DNA of 64,000 bases from CAWACP01 sp963832965 (GTDB lineage Bacteria; Acidobacteriota; Terriglobia; Bryobacterales; Bryobacteraceae), in assembly GCA_963832965.1 (NCBI GenBank), contig CAWHVW010000004.1, positions 1 to 64,000 on the forward strand, read 5' to 3'. The number at the start of each line of letters is the position of its first letter. Positions within the stretch are counted from its first letter, which is position 1. The position numbers and the translations under genes were made by a program. This document shows, in pieces, positions 25,955 through 35,218 of the stretch. Under the pieces are notes generated by a model. It did not search any database, was not told the DNA's origin, and worked only from the letters and a program-made list of their open reading frames with translations.

Positions 25955-26530
25955 AGTGAAGCAGGGCCACACCCTCCCGGCCGCCATGTGAAGCAGGGCC
26001 ATGCCCTCCTGGCCACCATGTGAAGCAGGGCCATGACCTGCCAGCCGATCAGCTCCAACCCTGGCCACCATGTGGGGCAGGGCCATGCCCTGCCAACAGA
26101 TCAGCTGCAACCTTGGCCACCATGTGAAGCAGGGCCATGCCCTGCCAGCAAATCAGCTCCAACCCTGGCCATCATGTGAAGCAGGGCCATGCCCTCCTGG
26201 CCACCATGTGAAGCAGGGCCATGCCCTGCCAGCAGATCAGCTCCGAACCGGGCTGCCATGTGGGGCAGGGCCATGCCCTGCCAACAGATCAGCTGCAACC
26301 TTGGCCACCATGTGAAGCAGGGCCATGCCCTGCCAGCAAATCAGCTCCAACCCTGGCCGCCATGTGAAGCAGGGCCATGCCCTCCTGGCCACCATGTGAA
26401 GCAGGGCCATGCCCTGCCAGCAGATCAGCTCCGAACCGGGCTGCCATGTGGGGCAGGGCCATGCCCTGCCAGCAAATCAGCTCCGAACCGGGCTGCCATG
26501 TGGGGCAGGGCCATGCCCTGCCAACAGATC
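25955..26530. repeat. Palindromic tandem array with 188-bp higher-order period
   Basis: 13 copies of a GCAGGGCCATGCCCTGCC-type palindrome (stem GGCAGGG/CCCTGCC) are spaced by about 32 or 52 bp. Links are variants of AGATCAGCTCCAACCCTGG. The motif TGTGGGGCAG recurs at 26071, 26259 and 26447, exactly 188 bp apart, showing that a four-unit block was duplicated. The array fills the space between the hpnD stop and the gdhA start. Related single copies occur at 32186, 51580, 55561 and 57961. Confidence 0.9.
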
Positions 26531-26561
26531 GGTCGTGGCTCCGCTGCGCTCCGGGGGCGCC

Positions 26562-27395
26562 TTACCGCGCCAGCGCCCGCCCCACAATACTCAGCTTCTC
26601 CCATACCGGAAGGCTGATGCGGCGGTCCAGAACGTCATAGTTGGAGCGCTCAATCCGCTCCAGCAGCCTCGAGTAAATCCGCATCAGCGCCCATAACGAA
26701 GGACGGCTGCGGCGCTGGATCAAATCGAGCAGCGGCCACGAATCATCGTAGTAACGCCGCGCGCGCGCCGCTTCAAAACGCATCAGGGCCACGAAGCGCT
26801 CGTCGTGTTCCAGTCGCCCGGCGTCCACGCCGAACCGCGCCAGATCCTCCGCGGGCAGATACACCCGCTCCCGTTCGGCATCCTCGCGCACGTCGCGCAG
26901 GATATTGGTCAACTGGAACGCCACGCCGCATTTTTCGGCCAGCTCCAGCGCGCGCGGAGATTCGAACCCAAAAATGTGGATGATGGTCAGCCCCACCACG
27001 CTGGCCACTTTGTAGCAGTATTGGTAAAGCTCGTCGAAGGTGGCGATCCGCCGCGGTTCCAGATCGGAACTCACCCCTTCGATCATCTGATACAGGTACA
27101 CGTGCGGAATCGCGTACCGGCTCACCGCGTCCTGCAGCGCCGGCCATAGCTGGTTCGGGGGAAGCCGGCGGCCCGCCAGCGCTTCATCCAGTTCCCCGCG
27201 CCAGCGCTCAATGGCCGCCCGCGAGGCGCCTTCCTCGTCGCTGAGATCGTCGCAAAAGCGCATGAACGCATAAATGGCGCACATGGCGTCCTTCTGCGCG
27301 CGCGAGAGCAGCAGAAACGAGTAGTAGAAATTGCGCGCCCGCGTTCGCGCCACCCGCCGGCAGTGCGCGTAGGACGCCTCCACCGCGGAAGTCAT
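26562..27395 (-). CDS. hpnD: Presqualene diphosphate synthase HpnD
   Basis: 277 residues, all-helical trans-isoprenyl synthase fold. The first aspartate motif is FMRFCDDLSDEEG (about 43-56), the second LTNILRDVREDAE (about 165-178). YLYQMIEGVSSDL and ASVVGLTIIHIFG are the conserved helices. Makes presqualene diphosphate from two farnesyl diphosphates in the HpnCDE route. Last gene of the hopanoid operon; its ATG overlaps the hpnC stop (27392-27395). Confidence 0.9.
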   Translation of the reverse strand: MTSAVEASYAHCRRVARTRARNFYYSFLLLSRAQKDAMCAIYAFMRFCDDLSDEEGASRAAIERWRGELDEALAGRRLPPNQLWPALQDAVSRYAIPHVYLYQMIEGVSSDLEPRRIATFDELYQYCYKVASVVGLTIIHIFGFESPRALELAEKCGVAFQLTNILRDVREDAERERVYLPAEDLARFGVDAGRLEHDERFVALMRFEAARARRYYDDSWPLLDLIQRRSRPSLWALMRIYSRLLERIERSNYDVLDRRISLPVWEKLSIVGRALAR

Positions 27396-28342
27396 GCCGC
27401 CCGCTCGACAACAGTGCGCACCATCGCGCCCAGCAACAGCGTCACTCGCTCCACCTTGGTGACGTGCGGGCGCCGGCCCAGCACATCATAGCCCTGCCGT
27501 TCAATCTTGCGCAGCACTCGCAGCCCGCCCCGGCTGAACAGCGCCAGGTCGAAGGCGAGGCGCGGGTTCACCGTGCGCGCCAGCGGAAGGCCTTCCTGGA
27601 ACAGCTCGCGGGCCACGCCCACCGCTTCTTTCATCACCGCCGCGAACGCCGGCGTGAATTTCTTCGCAAACAGCTCGCCTTCGGAATAGCCGTGCCGGTC
27701 GAGAACTTCGAGCGGCAGATAGATGCGATCCTTGGCCAGGTCCACTGTGACGTCCTGCCAGAAGTTGGCAAGCTGCAGCGCCGTGCAGGTGGCGTCGGAC
27801 ATCTGGTCGCGCTCCGGGTCCGCGTAGCCGCACAAGCGCAGCACCAGCCGCCCCACTGGATTCGCCGAATACTGACAATACGCGAAAACGTCCGGCCACG
27901 TCTGGTAGCGCGTCACCGTCTGATCCTGAATGAAGGCGTGAATCAAGTCCGCGAACAATTCCCGCGGCAGTTTGTGCCGCCGGGCCGTGCCCTCCAGCGC
28001 CACAAACACGGGATGCGTGGCGCGCCCCGCGTACATCGCGTCCAGCTCGTCGCGCCACCACGCAAGCAGGCGCAGGCTCTCCTCGGTGTCGCCCATTTCG
28101 TCGCCCAGGTCGTCGGCCCAGCGGCAGAAACCGTAGACGTTATAGAAATCCTGGTGCAAGCGTTTCGGCAGCAGAAACGTGACCACGTGAAAATTTTCGT
28201 AGTGGTGCGTGGCCAGCCAGCGCGTATAGCTTTCCGCGGCGGCCAGATCCCAGTGGAGCGCCAGAGTTTCCGGTGAGTGCACGAAATCGCGCGGCGCCAG
28301 ATACTCGGCGGAGGGGACCGGCGCGATGGTCGGCGAGGGCAT
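27392..28342 (-). CDS. hpnC: Hydroxysqualene synthase HpnC
   Basis: 316 residues. First aspartate motif FCRWADDLGDEMGD, second LANFWQDVTVDLAKDRIYLP. The N-terminal YENFHVVTFLLPKRL block is typical of HpnC rather than HpnD or SQS. It converts presqualene diphosphate to hydroxysqualene. Neighbouring hpnD and shc fix the pathway. In other bacteria HpnE then reduces hydroxysqualene to squalene; no hpnE is seen in this window. Confidence 0.9.
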   Translation of the reverse strand: MPSPTIAPVPSAEYLAPRDFVHSPETLALHWDLAAAESYTRWLATHHYENFHVVTFLLPKRLHQDFYNVYGFCRWADDLGDEMGDTEESLRLLAWWRDELDAMYAGRATHPVFVALEGTARRHKLPRELFADLIHAFIQDQTVTRYQTWPDVFAYCQYSANPVGRLVLRLCGYADPERDQMSDATCTALQLANFWQDVTVDLAKDRIYLPLEVLDRHGYSEGELFAKKFTPAFAAVMKEAVGVARELFQEGLPLARTVNPRLAFDLALFSRGGLRVLRKIERQGYDVLGRRPHVTKVERVTLLLGAMVRTVVERAA

Positions 28343-28348
28343 GAACCG

Positions 28349-29392
28349 CTACGGAATGATCGCCGTCTTCATGTGCCCGTTATGGCTGGTCAGATGGCGC
28401 ATCACTTCCAGCAAATTCGAAAGCGGCTCCACGCCATTCACGAACTGCCCGGAGGTAATGTCGCCGCTGCTGATCATTTCCAGCGCTGCCTGGATTTGCC
28501 GGGGCGTGTGGTGGAAGCTGGCCGTGCACGTGATCTCCGAGTAGTGCAGAAACCGGGTATCCAGAGAGACGCGGGTGTCGCTTGGGCAACCGCCGAAAAA
28601 GTTCACCACGCCGCCGCGGCGCAGGATTCTGGCGGCCAGCTCCCACGCTTCCGGTTTTCCCACGGCCTCAATGGACACGTCCACTCCGCGGCCTTCGGTC
28701 AGCTCGCGCACGCTCTGCACCACCGCATCCGGTTCGTCGTCGGATATGATTCCTTCCGTCGCCCCCAGGCGCGCCGCATTCTCCAGTTGCGACTGGCGGC
28801 GTCCGATGGCGATCACGCGCGCTCCCGCCACCTTGGCCATGCGCACGAACATCAGCCCAATAGGGCCCAGCCCCATCACCGACACCGTGTCGCCGGCGCG
28901 CACCCCGCATTCATCGATGCCCCGGATCACGCAGGCCAGCGGCTCCACCAGCGCCGCGTCCTGATAGCTGACCCCTTTCGGAATCACGTAGGTGTTCTTC
29001 TCCACAATGCGCGCTGGTATGCGAATGAATTCGGCATAGGCGCCGTTGTTAAACAGAAGGTCGTCGCACAGATTTTCGCTGCCGCGGCGGCAGTAATAGC
29101 ATTCGCCGCACGGAGCGGAGTTCGCCGCCACAATACGCTGGCCCACTTTGAAGTTCTTCACTTCGGACCCAACCGCCACCACGTCGCCAGCCAGCTCGTG
29201 CCCAAACAGGGCGGGCGGAACAATCATGCGGGCATGATACCCGCGGCGAAAGACCTTGACGTCGGTGCCGCACGTCAGAGCAGTGCGCACGCGAACCAGC
29301 ACGTCGCCGGGGCCGACGCCCGGAACGTCGACGGTCTCGACTCGCAGGTCCTCTCTTCCGTACAGCACGGCGGCCATCATCTGGTTATTCAC
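28349..29392 (-). CDS. Zinc-dependent alcohol dehydrogenase in hopanoid operon (second of two)
   Basis: 347 residues from GTG at 29392, overlapping the upstream stop (TAGTG); the run AGAGGTGG is a fair ribosome-binding site, and ATG at 29380 is an alternative. Catalytic zinc ligands sit in LTCGTDVKVF and GHELAGDVV; the structural zinc site is CGECYYCRRGSENLC. The NAD(P) fold has VMGLGPIGLMFVRMAKVAG. Medium-chain dehydrogenase/reductase of unknown substrate. Its place between hpnG and hpnC suggests a role in hopanoid or squalene precursor metabolism. Confidence 0.88.
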   Translation of the reverse strand: MNNQMMAAVLYGREDLRVETVDVPGVGPGDVLVRVRTALTCGTDVKVFRRGYHARMIVPPALFGHELAGDVVAVGSEVKNFKVGQRIVAANSAPCGECYYCRRGSENLCDDLLFNNGAYAEFIRIPARIVEKNTYVIPKGVSYQDAALVEPLACVIRGIDECGVRAGDTVSVMGLGPIGLMFVRMAKVAGARVIAIGRRQSQLENAARLGATEGIISDDEPDAVVQSVRELTEGRGVDVSIEAVGKPEAWELAARILRRGGVVNFFGGCPSDTRVSLDTRFLHYSEITCTASFHHTPRQIQAALEMISSGDITSGQFVNGVEPLSNLLEVMRHLTSHNGHMKTAIIP

Positions 29393-30444
29393 TAAGACCA
29401 CCTCTGTGGTTCGATTACTATTTTCAATGAATCCGGTTCCGGATGCAGAGCGAGATCGATGCCGGCGCCAATCTGATTGAGCGCAAACCGGTGCGAAACC
29501 AGGTCCTCGACGGGGAGCTCGTGAAACACCAGTCGGGCGGATTCCTTCTGCAAATCCACCGAAGCGCTGTAAGAGCCGAACACCATCCGCTCTCCCACGC
29601 ACACATCCGCGCCGGAGAGTTCGATGCGTTCCTTGTGAGACGTCTGCGCAAACAACAAAGTACGGCTGCCCGGGCGCGAGCAGCGCATAGCCTGCTCCGC
29701 GATGCCCGGCGCGCTGGCCGCGACGATTACCGCATCCACGCCGCGCCCCTCGGTCAACTCGCGAACCTTCCGCGCGAACTCTTCATCGCGTGGATCGTAC
29801 ACAAACCCGGCCCCAAACCTCCGTGCCAGCCCGCGGCGGAAAGGCATGGTGTCGGTGGCCAGCATGGTGGCGCCGCTGCGCTTCGCCAGCATCGTAAACA
29901 TCAGCCCGATGGGCCCCTGGCCGAGAATCGCCACCACGTCGTCCGGTTTCAGATCCAGTTGCACCATGCCCTTGACGCAGGTGTTGACCGGCTCCACGAA
30001 TGAGGCCCGCTCGAAACTAACGCTGTCCGGAATCTTTTCCACGCCCCGCCGCACAATCCAGTCCATCACCCGCACATACTGCGCGAATCCGCCGCCGGCG
30101 GGTTCGAAGCCGGCGGTGATGCCCACCTTCTTGTACACCGGGCACTGCGCGTACAGCTTGTGACGGCAGTAGAAACAATCCAGACAAGGGATGTGATGAA
30201 AAACGATCACCCGGTCGCCCGGCGCGAATCCGCTGACCCCTTCTCCCACGCGCGCCACCACGCCCGCGGTCTCGTGGCCGAAGATACGCGGAGGCGGCAG
30301 CAGATTGTGCTCCACCTTCTTCAGGTCGGTGTGGCAAATCCCGCACGCTTCCACGCGCACCAGGATTTCGCCCGCGCCGATCTCCGGCACCGGCAGCGTC
30401 TGCACTTCAATGCGGCTGTCGCCCGTGTACACCGCCGCCTTCAT
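29392..30444 (-). CDS. Zinc-dependent alcohol dehydrogenase in hopanoid operon (first of two)
   Basis: 350 residues from ATG at 30444 (MKAAVYTGDSRIEV), the usual family start; a TTG at 30522 with a good GGGAG site would add 26 residues. Zinc ligands CGICHTDLKK, GHETAGVV and CLDCFYCRHKLYAQC; Rossmann motif ILGQGPIGLMFTMLAKRSG. Homologous to its downstream neighbour but well diverged (pairwise identity clearly partial). Both sit inside the hopanoid operon, after hpnG. Confidence 0.85.
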   Translation of the reverse strand: MKAAVYTGDSRIEVQTLPVPEIGAGEILVRVEACGICHTDLKKVEHNLLPPPRIFGHETAGVVARVGEGVSGFAPGDRVIVFHHIPCLDCFYCRHKLYAQCPVYKKVGITAGFEPAGGGFAQYVRVMDWIVRRGVEKIPDSVSFERASFVEPVNTCVKGMVQLDLKPDDVVAILGQGPIGLMFTMLAKRSGATMLATDTMPFRRGLARRFGAGFVYDPRDEEFARKVRELTEGRGVDAVIVAASAPGIAEQAMRCSRPGSRTLLFAQTSHKERIELSGADVCVGERMVFGSYSASVDLQKESARLVFHELPVEDLVSHRFALNQIGAGIDLALHPEPDSLKIVIEPQRWS

Positions 30445-30502
30445 GGACGAAGGCGCGTGGCCATTGCCTCCCGGTCTGGCCGCCCTTGTTTCGACTTTCA
30501 AC

Positions 30503-31189
30503 TCAGAACCTGCAGTCCGCAATAAAATCTCCCAGTACCGCCGAAGCGTCCCGGCAACGGCGATCCAGCCGCATCAACCGCGGCACCAGCACGCCCGGCC
30601 GCCGCAGCGCCGCCAGCAAAATGCGCGAACGACGGAACCGTCCGTCCGCATCGCGTAACGCGTTGAAGTCCAGGGGGAGCGCCTCGGATGCCGTGTCGGT
30701 GACAATCCGTACGCAGTAAAACGGAACTCCCCAGGATTCCGCGCGCTCGGCCAGCGCTTCGGCTTCCATCTCCACCGCTATCGCGCCCGTCCGCGCCAGC
30801 CCCGTCTTTTCCTCTACCGAGGTGACCACATGATCGGCTGACAAAACCGGACCCGCCGTAAACGCCCGCGACACCTCCGGTGCCCGCGCGCCGCGGTTGT
30901 TCACCCGCGTTGCCACGGCGATCTCGTTGGCGTCGAGTCCGGGCTTCAGGGCACCGCAATACCCGACGCTCACCACCCCCCGGATCTCCCGCCGTTCCCG
31001 GATGGCGTCCAACGCGCACCCGGCCAGCTTCGGACCCGGCCCATTAGCCACGGCGATCGCAGCCTGGCCATTCAGAACAAATTCCCGTGCGAATTCCACT
31101 GGCCATCGCAACGGTTCCAGCCCGGTGGCTCGGCTCAGAATGCCATCGAACTCCCGCCGCTCGGCGGCCACAAACGCCAGCACGCTCAC
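30503..31189 (-). CDS. hpnG: Hopanoid-associated nucleoside phosphorylase HpnG
   Basis: 228 residues of the PNP/UDP phosphorylase fold: VANGPGPKLAGCALDAI near the start, GVVSVGYCGALKPGL and GAIAVEMEAEALAERAE (the ribose-binding Met-Glu). HpnG releases adenine from adenosylhopane to give phosphoribohopane in C35 side-chain synthesis. Context (hpnA, shc) supports this over purine salvage. Shorter than MTA/SAH nucleosidases only slightly. Ends just before the first ADH gene. Confidence 0.88.
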   Translation of the reverse strand: MSVLAFVAAERREFDGILSRATGLEPLRWPVEFAREFVLNGQAAIAVANGPGPKLAGCALDAIRERREIRGVVSVGYCGALKPGLDANEIAVATRVNNRGARAPEVSRAFTAGPVLSADHVVTSVEEKTGLARTGAIAVEMEAEALAERAESWGVPFYCVRIVTDTASEALPLDFNALRDADGRFRRSRILLAALRRPGVLVPRLMRLDRRCRDASAVLGDFIADCRF

Positions 31190-31201
31190 CTCGCCCGCCG
31201 G

Positions 31202-32176
31202 CTACACATACCCATTATCTCGAAACCACTTGACGGCGCGCTCCAGGGCGCCGTCCACCGCCACTGGTAGAAATCCCAGTTCGCGGGCGGCTTTCTCATG
31301 CGTTACGAACATCTTCCGGTGGGCCATCCGCACGGCATCCAAAGGCACGCGCGGCGGCTTGCCGGTAATTTCCGCCAAACCCGAACTCACCACCCCGGCC
31401 GTCCAAGCCACCACCCATGGCATCCGCCACCGGGGCGCCGGGCGACCGGTTATACCTTCCAGCTTACCTAAGATCTGGGCAAGCGTGAGGTTAGCGCAAC
31501 CCAGAATGTAGCGCTCGCCCGGCCGTCCCCGCTCCCAGGCCAGCAGATGGCCCTCGGCGGTATCCCTTACGTCCACCAGATTCAGGCCCGTATCCACGTA
31601 GGCGGGCATGTCGCCCTTCAGGAAATCCACGATGATCTGTCCGGTGGGCGTAGGCCGGACATCGTGGTCGCCAATGGGCGCGGTGGGGTTCACAATCACC
31701 ACGGGAAAGCCCGCTTCGGCGAACTCCAGCGCCACCCGCTCAGCCGCGTACTTGGACTTCTTATACGCTCCGGTCATGTCCTCGGGACCTGCGGGCATTT
31801 CCTCGGTGCCAGGCCGATCCGCTGGCATGGCCACGCAGCCCACCGTGCTGGTGTAGACGAAGCGCTCGACGCCGGCCGCCCGCGCCGCCTCCAGCATGTT
31901 CCGGGTGCCGTCCACGTTGGAGCGGTATAACTCATCCGGATTCTTCGCCCACAGGCGATAATCGGCGGCAACATGGAAAACCGAATCGCAACCGGCAACA
32001 GCGGCGTCCAGCGACGCCCGGTCCCGCAGATCTCCGGTGACCGTCTCCACGGCCAACTCCCGGACAGTACTCCCCGGCCGCGTGAGCGCGCGCACCGTGC
32101 GGCCCCGCTCAATCAGCTTCCGCGCAACATGCCACCCGATGAAGCCAGTGGCGCCGGTAACAAGTACAGGTTTCAT
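31202..32176 (-). CDS. hpnA: Hopanoid-associated sugar epimerase HpnA
   Basis: 324 residues of the extended short-chain dehydrogenase fold: NAD motif VLVTGATGFIGWHVARKL at the start, TSTVG for the active-site Ser/Thr, and YKKSK with catalytic Tyr and Lys. HpnA proteins typically open the hopanoid cluster; the substrate is not experimentally clear here. Between shc (82 bp upstream, containing a palindrome copy) and hpnG (12 bp downstream). Confidence 0.9.
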   Translation of the reverse strand: MKPVLVTGATGFIGWHVARKLIERGRTVRALTRPGSTVRELAVETVTGDLRDRASLDAAVAGCDSVFHVAADYRLWAKNPDELYRSNVDGTRNMLEAARAAGVERFVYTSTVGCVAMPADRPGTEEMPAGPEDMTGAYKKSKYAAERVALEFAEAGFPVVIVNPTAPIGDHDVRPTPTGQIIVDFLKGDMPAYVDTGLNLVDVRDTAEGHLLAWERGRPGERYILGCANLTLAQILGKLEGITGRPAPRWRMPWVVAWTAGVVSSGLAEITGKPPRVPLDAVRMAHRKMFVTHEKAARELGFLPVAVDGALERAVKWFRDNGYV

Positions 32177-32185
32177 CGTTCACTG

Positions 32186-32235
32186 TGGGGCAGGGCCATG
32201 CCCTGCCTTCCGTCCATGTGGAGCAGGGTTTGTAA
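32186..32235. repeat. Palindromic repeat copy between shc and hpnA
   Basis: GTGGGGCAGGGCCATGCCCTGCC-type unit followed by a shorter GTGGAGCAGGG copy; same family as the 25955-26530 array. It may form a hairpin between shc and hpnA in the transcript. Confidence 0.8.
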
Positions 32236-32258
32236 CGCGCGGAACCAGCATGCGCAGC

Positions 32259-34154
32259 TCATTGAGCTTCTTCCCGCGTCTTCAAAAACGTGTTCAAAGC
32301 CAGCAGCGGAAACGAATTCCGGTACATGTGATAGCTCAAATAGAACACCCGCGGAAAGCCCGTCCCCGTGGCCAGGTCTTCGCGCCAGCTTCCGTCTCCC
32401 TGCTGCGTTCCCACCAGATGCTCGATGCCGTCCACCACGCTGATGCTGCTGGCGTCGCCGCCGGCGATCAGCCCCAGAATCGCCCACGCGGTTTGCGACG
32501 GCGTGCTGGGAGCGGGCACATAAGTAGACTCATCGTAGCCCGCGCAGCTTTCGCCCCAGCCGCCATCGGCATTCTGAATGGAGCGCAGCCACTCCCCCGC
32601 GCGCAGAATGTACGCCTCGCGGTCACTCTCCCCCGCCGCGGCCAGCCCGCGCAACGCCAGAAAAGTCCCGTAGATGTAGCAGACGCCCCAGCGCCCCCAC
32701 CAGCTTCCGTCCTCCTGCTGGGTGCGCTTCAGATACTCCACCCCGCGGCGAATGGCCGCGTGTGAGCGCTCCACCCCCATGGCCACCAGCGCCTCCAGCA
32801 CGCGCCCGGTGATGTCCGGACAGGTGGGGTCCAGCATGGCGTTGTGGTCGGCGAAGGGAACCTCGCTCAGCAGCGTCAGATTGTTGTCGACGTCGAAAGC
32901 CGCCCACCCGCCGTCCTTCGATTGCATGTCCAGCAGCCAGCGGACCGCGCGCTCCGGCGCGGCTTCACGGCCCAGCGCCAACAGCACCATCGCGGTGTCG
33001 TCGATATCCGGATAGAACTCGTTCGCGAATTCGAAATACCAGCCCGAGGGAGGCGTATTGGGCCGCTTGATGGACCAGTCGCCCTTGCGCCGCACTTCCT
33101 TGGTCAGCAGCCAGCTTCCCGCGCGCTCCAGGGATTCCCGAGGCGGCTCGGCGGCGCTGGCCATCGCGTGAGCGGCCATCGCCGTGTCCCACACCACGGA
33201 AAAACAGGGCTGGAAGAAAAACCGCTTCTCGTCCGACCTCATCAGCGCGTCGAATTGCCGCTGCGCTTCCACGCGGTCCGGATGATCCTCGGCGTAGCCC
33301 AGCAGGTCCAGCGCCATGATGGTGTACTGCATGGGCGGGTAGATGGCGCCCAGGCCGCCGGTGTACTGCGTGCGCGCCAGAATCCACTGCTCGGCTTTTC
33401 GAATCGCCCGGCGGCGGATAGCGCGCGGCCCCATCTTCTCCCACAATTTCAGCAGCCGGTCGGCGCGATAGAAGAAGTTGCGCCAGGTAAACGGACGCCG
33501 GTCGAAGCGATTGGCCGGGTCCACGCCCGGCTTGAAAAGCTCCTCGATGGTGAATCCGGCGGGCACCGGACGCCCCGGATTGAGCGCCTGCACCACCGCC
33601 AGCGGAATCACGATGGCCCGCGTCCACGACGAAAGTTCGTAAATAAAATTGCCCGCCAGAATCATTTCGGGCGGAATCGACGGCGTGTATTGGCGCGGAT
33701 AAAGCCCGAACAAACTCAGATTGATCTTGACGTAGCTGTTAGCCGCCTGAATGCCGCCCAGCGCCAGAATACGTTCGCGGGCCGCTGCCAGGCGCGAATC
33801 CCCGGCATCGATGCCCGCCAGCTTCAGCGCGAAATACGCCTTCACCGAAGCGTTCACCTCGGAGGGGCCCGACGGATAAATGCTGAACCCGCCATCCGGC
33901 AACTGGCGCGCCAGAATCGCTTCCATCGCGCGGTCGATCTGTGGGCGCGTGGGCGGATTCCACACGCCGCCCTCCGGCGCATGCAACCAGAGCTGCAGCA
34001 GGATGTAATCGGATTCGAGGGTGCTGTCGGCGGTGAGATCCACCTGCCAGTACCCCTCGGAGCTTTGTTGACCGAGCAGATACCGCAGCGCGCGGCCGGC
34101 CGCCTGAATGCAACCTGCGCCGGTCAGCGTGGCTGTTTGCGTACTCGAACTCAT
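32259..34154 (-). CDS. shc: Squalene-hopene cyclase
   Basis: 631 residues from ATG at 34154 (MSSSTQTATLTGAGCIQAAG); the longer upstream frame overlaps ispH and is rejected. QW repeats occur throughout (for example LGQQSSEGYWQ, QSKDGGWAAF, QNADGGWGES). The acid motif DIDDTA at about residues 382-387 is the DxDD proton donor. NPPTRPQIDRAMEAIL and GFTIEELF are the other conserved blocks. Cyclises squalene to hopene in the membrane. ATG overlaps the ispH stop (ATGA). Confidence 0.96.
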   Translation of the reverse strand: MSSSTQTATLTGAGCIQAAGRALRYLLGQQSSEGYWQVDLTADSTLESDYILLQLWLHAPEGGVWNPPTRPQIDRAMEAILARQLPDGGFSIYPSGPSEVNASVKAYFALKLAGIDAGDSRLAAARERILALGGIQAANSYVKINLSLFGLYPRQYTPSIPPEMILAGNFIYELSSWTRAIVIPLAVVQALNPGRPVPAGFTIEELFKPGVDPANRFDRRPFTWRNFFYRADRLLKLWEKMGPRAIRRRAIRKAEQWILARTQYTGGLGAIYPPMQYTIMALDLLGYAEDHPDRVEAQRQFDALMRSDEKRFFFQPCFSVVWDTAMAAHAMASAAEPPRESLERAGSWLLTKEVRRKGDWSIKRPNTPPSGWYFEFANEFYPDIDDTAMVLLALGREAAPERAVRWLLDMQSKDGGWAAFDVDNNLTLLSEVPFADHNAMLDPTCPDITGRVLEALVAMGVERSHAAIRRGVEYLKRTQQEDGSWWGRWGVCYIYGTFLALRGLAAAGESDREAYILRAGEWLRSIQNADGGWGESCAGYDESTYVPAPSTPSQTAWAILGLIAGGDASSISVVDGIEHLVGTQQGDGSWREDLATGTGFPRVFYLSYHMYRNSFPLLALNTFLKTREEAQ

Positions 34155-35158
34155 GCCCTCAGTTCGGGCTGGGAGATCTGGGTCAACCGAATTGCGGACT
34201 GCTCCAGGCCCCCTGGCAGTTGGAAACGCACGTCCTCTTCCTTGAGTTCGACTTCTTCGAGTGTGCCGAACCCGAAATGTTGGTTGAGCCAGTCGAGAAG
34301 CTCCTGCACCAGCACCTCCGGAGCCGAAGCTCCGGCGGTAACCGCCACCGTGGCCGCGCCTTCCAGCCAGCCCGGGTTCACTTCGTGGGCGTTGTCCACC
34401 AGATATGCGGGCACGCCTTCTTTCTGGCAAACTTCCACCAGACGCCGCGAGTTGGAACTGTTCTGCGAGCCCACCACCAGCAGAACGTCGCACAACGGCG
34501 CCACCGCCTTCACCCCAAGCTGTCGATTCTCTGTGGCGTAGCAGATGTCCTGGCTCTTCGGCCCGCCGATCGCCGGAAACCGCTCGCGCAGCCGCGCCAC
34601 AATGTCGCTGGTTTCATCCAGACTCAGCGTGGTCTGGGTCAGAAAGGCCACGCGATTCGGGTCCGGGATTTCCAGCCGGTCGACGTCCTCTACTGTGCTC
34701 ACCAGGATTGTAGATGCCGGAGCTTCGCCCAGGGTGCCGATTACTTCGTCGTGCCCGGCATGGCCAATAAGAACAATGGTGTAGCCGTGTTTCGCAAAGC
34801 GCACCGATTCCAGGTGGACCTTGGTCACCAGCGGGCACGTGGCGTCAATCACTTGCAGGTTGCGCTGCTTCGCTTCCTCGCGGACAGCCGGCGACACCCC
34901 GTGCGCGCTGAAGATGACCCGCGCGCCCTCCGGCACCTCCGTCAGTTCCTCCACGAAGATCGCCCCGGCGCTGCGCAATTCGTCCACGACGTGGCGGTTG
35001 TGAACAATTTCCTTTCGCACGTACACCGGTGCGCCGTAAAGATCGAGCACAATCTTGACGACGTCGATGGCGCGTACCACCCCGGCGCAGAAACCGCGCG
35101 GCCGGAGCAGGATGATCTTCTTTACGTCTGTGGCCTGGGCGTGAGTGAGGACGTCCAT
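34151..35158 (-). CDS. ispH: 4-hydroxy-3-methylbut-2-enyl diphosphate reductase
   Basis: 335 residues. The three iron-sulfur Cys are in RGFCAGVVRAID (Cys24), DATCPLVTKVH and DICYATENRQ; SQNSSNSRRLVEV and TAGASAPEVLVQ complete the active site. Last step of the MEP pathway, giving IPP and DMAPP. Placed directly ahead of shc and co-translated with it, so precursor supply and hopanoid synthesis share one transcript. Probable first gene of the leftward operon. Confidence 0.97.
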   Translation of the reverse strand: MDVLTHAQATDVKKIILLRPRGFCAGVVRAIDVVKIVLDLYGAPVYVRKEIVHNRHVVDELRSAGAIFVEELTEVPEGARVIFSAHGVSPAVREEAKQRNLQVIDATCPLVTKVHLESVRFAKHGYTIVLIGHAGHDEVIGTLGEAPASTILVSTVEDVDRLEIPDPNRVAFLTQTTLSLDETSDIVARLRERFPAIGGPKSQDICYATENRQLGVKAVAPLCDVLLVVGSQNSSNSRRLVEVCQKEGVPAYLVDNAHEVNPGWLEGAATVAVTAGASAPEVLVQELLDWLNQHFGFGTLEEVELKEEDVRFQLPGGLEQSAIRLTQISQPELRA

Positions 35159-35218
35159 GTAACCGTCATTATAGCAGTGGGATAGGGTTAGCTTGCACCC
35201 GCGCCGAAGAAGGTTCCA

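Noticed and set aside
23854..25959. Long + strand open frame opposite mutS and gdhA
   Set aside because: A G+C-rich antisense shadow; no ribosome-binding site, motif or signal, and the minus-strand genes have full family matches.
25955..26530. CRISPR-like array
   Set aside because: The linking segments are themselves repeated, not unique spacers, and repeat units are palindromic with 188-bp block copies. No cas gene lies nearby.
32259..34493. Squalene-hopene cyclase starting at 34493
   Set aside because: The extra 113 residues overlap ispH and are not cyclase-like; ATG at 34154 matches the family start and couples with ispH.
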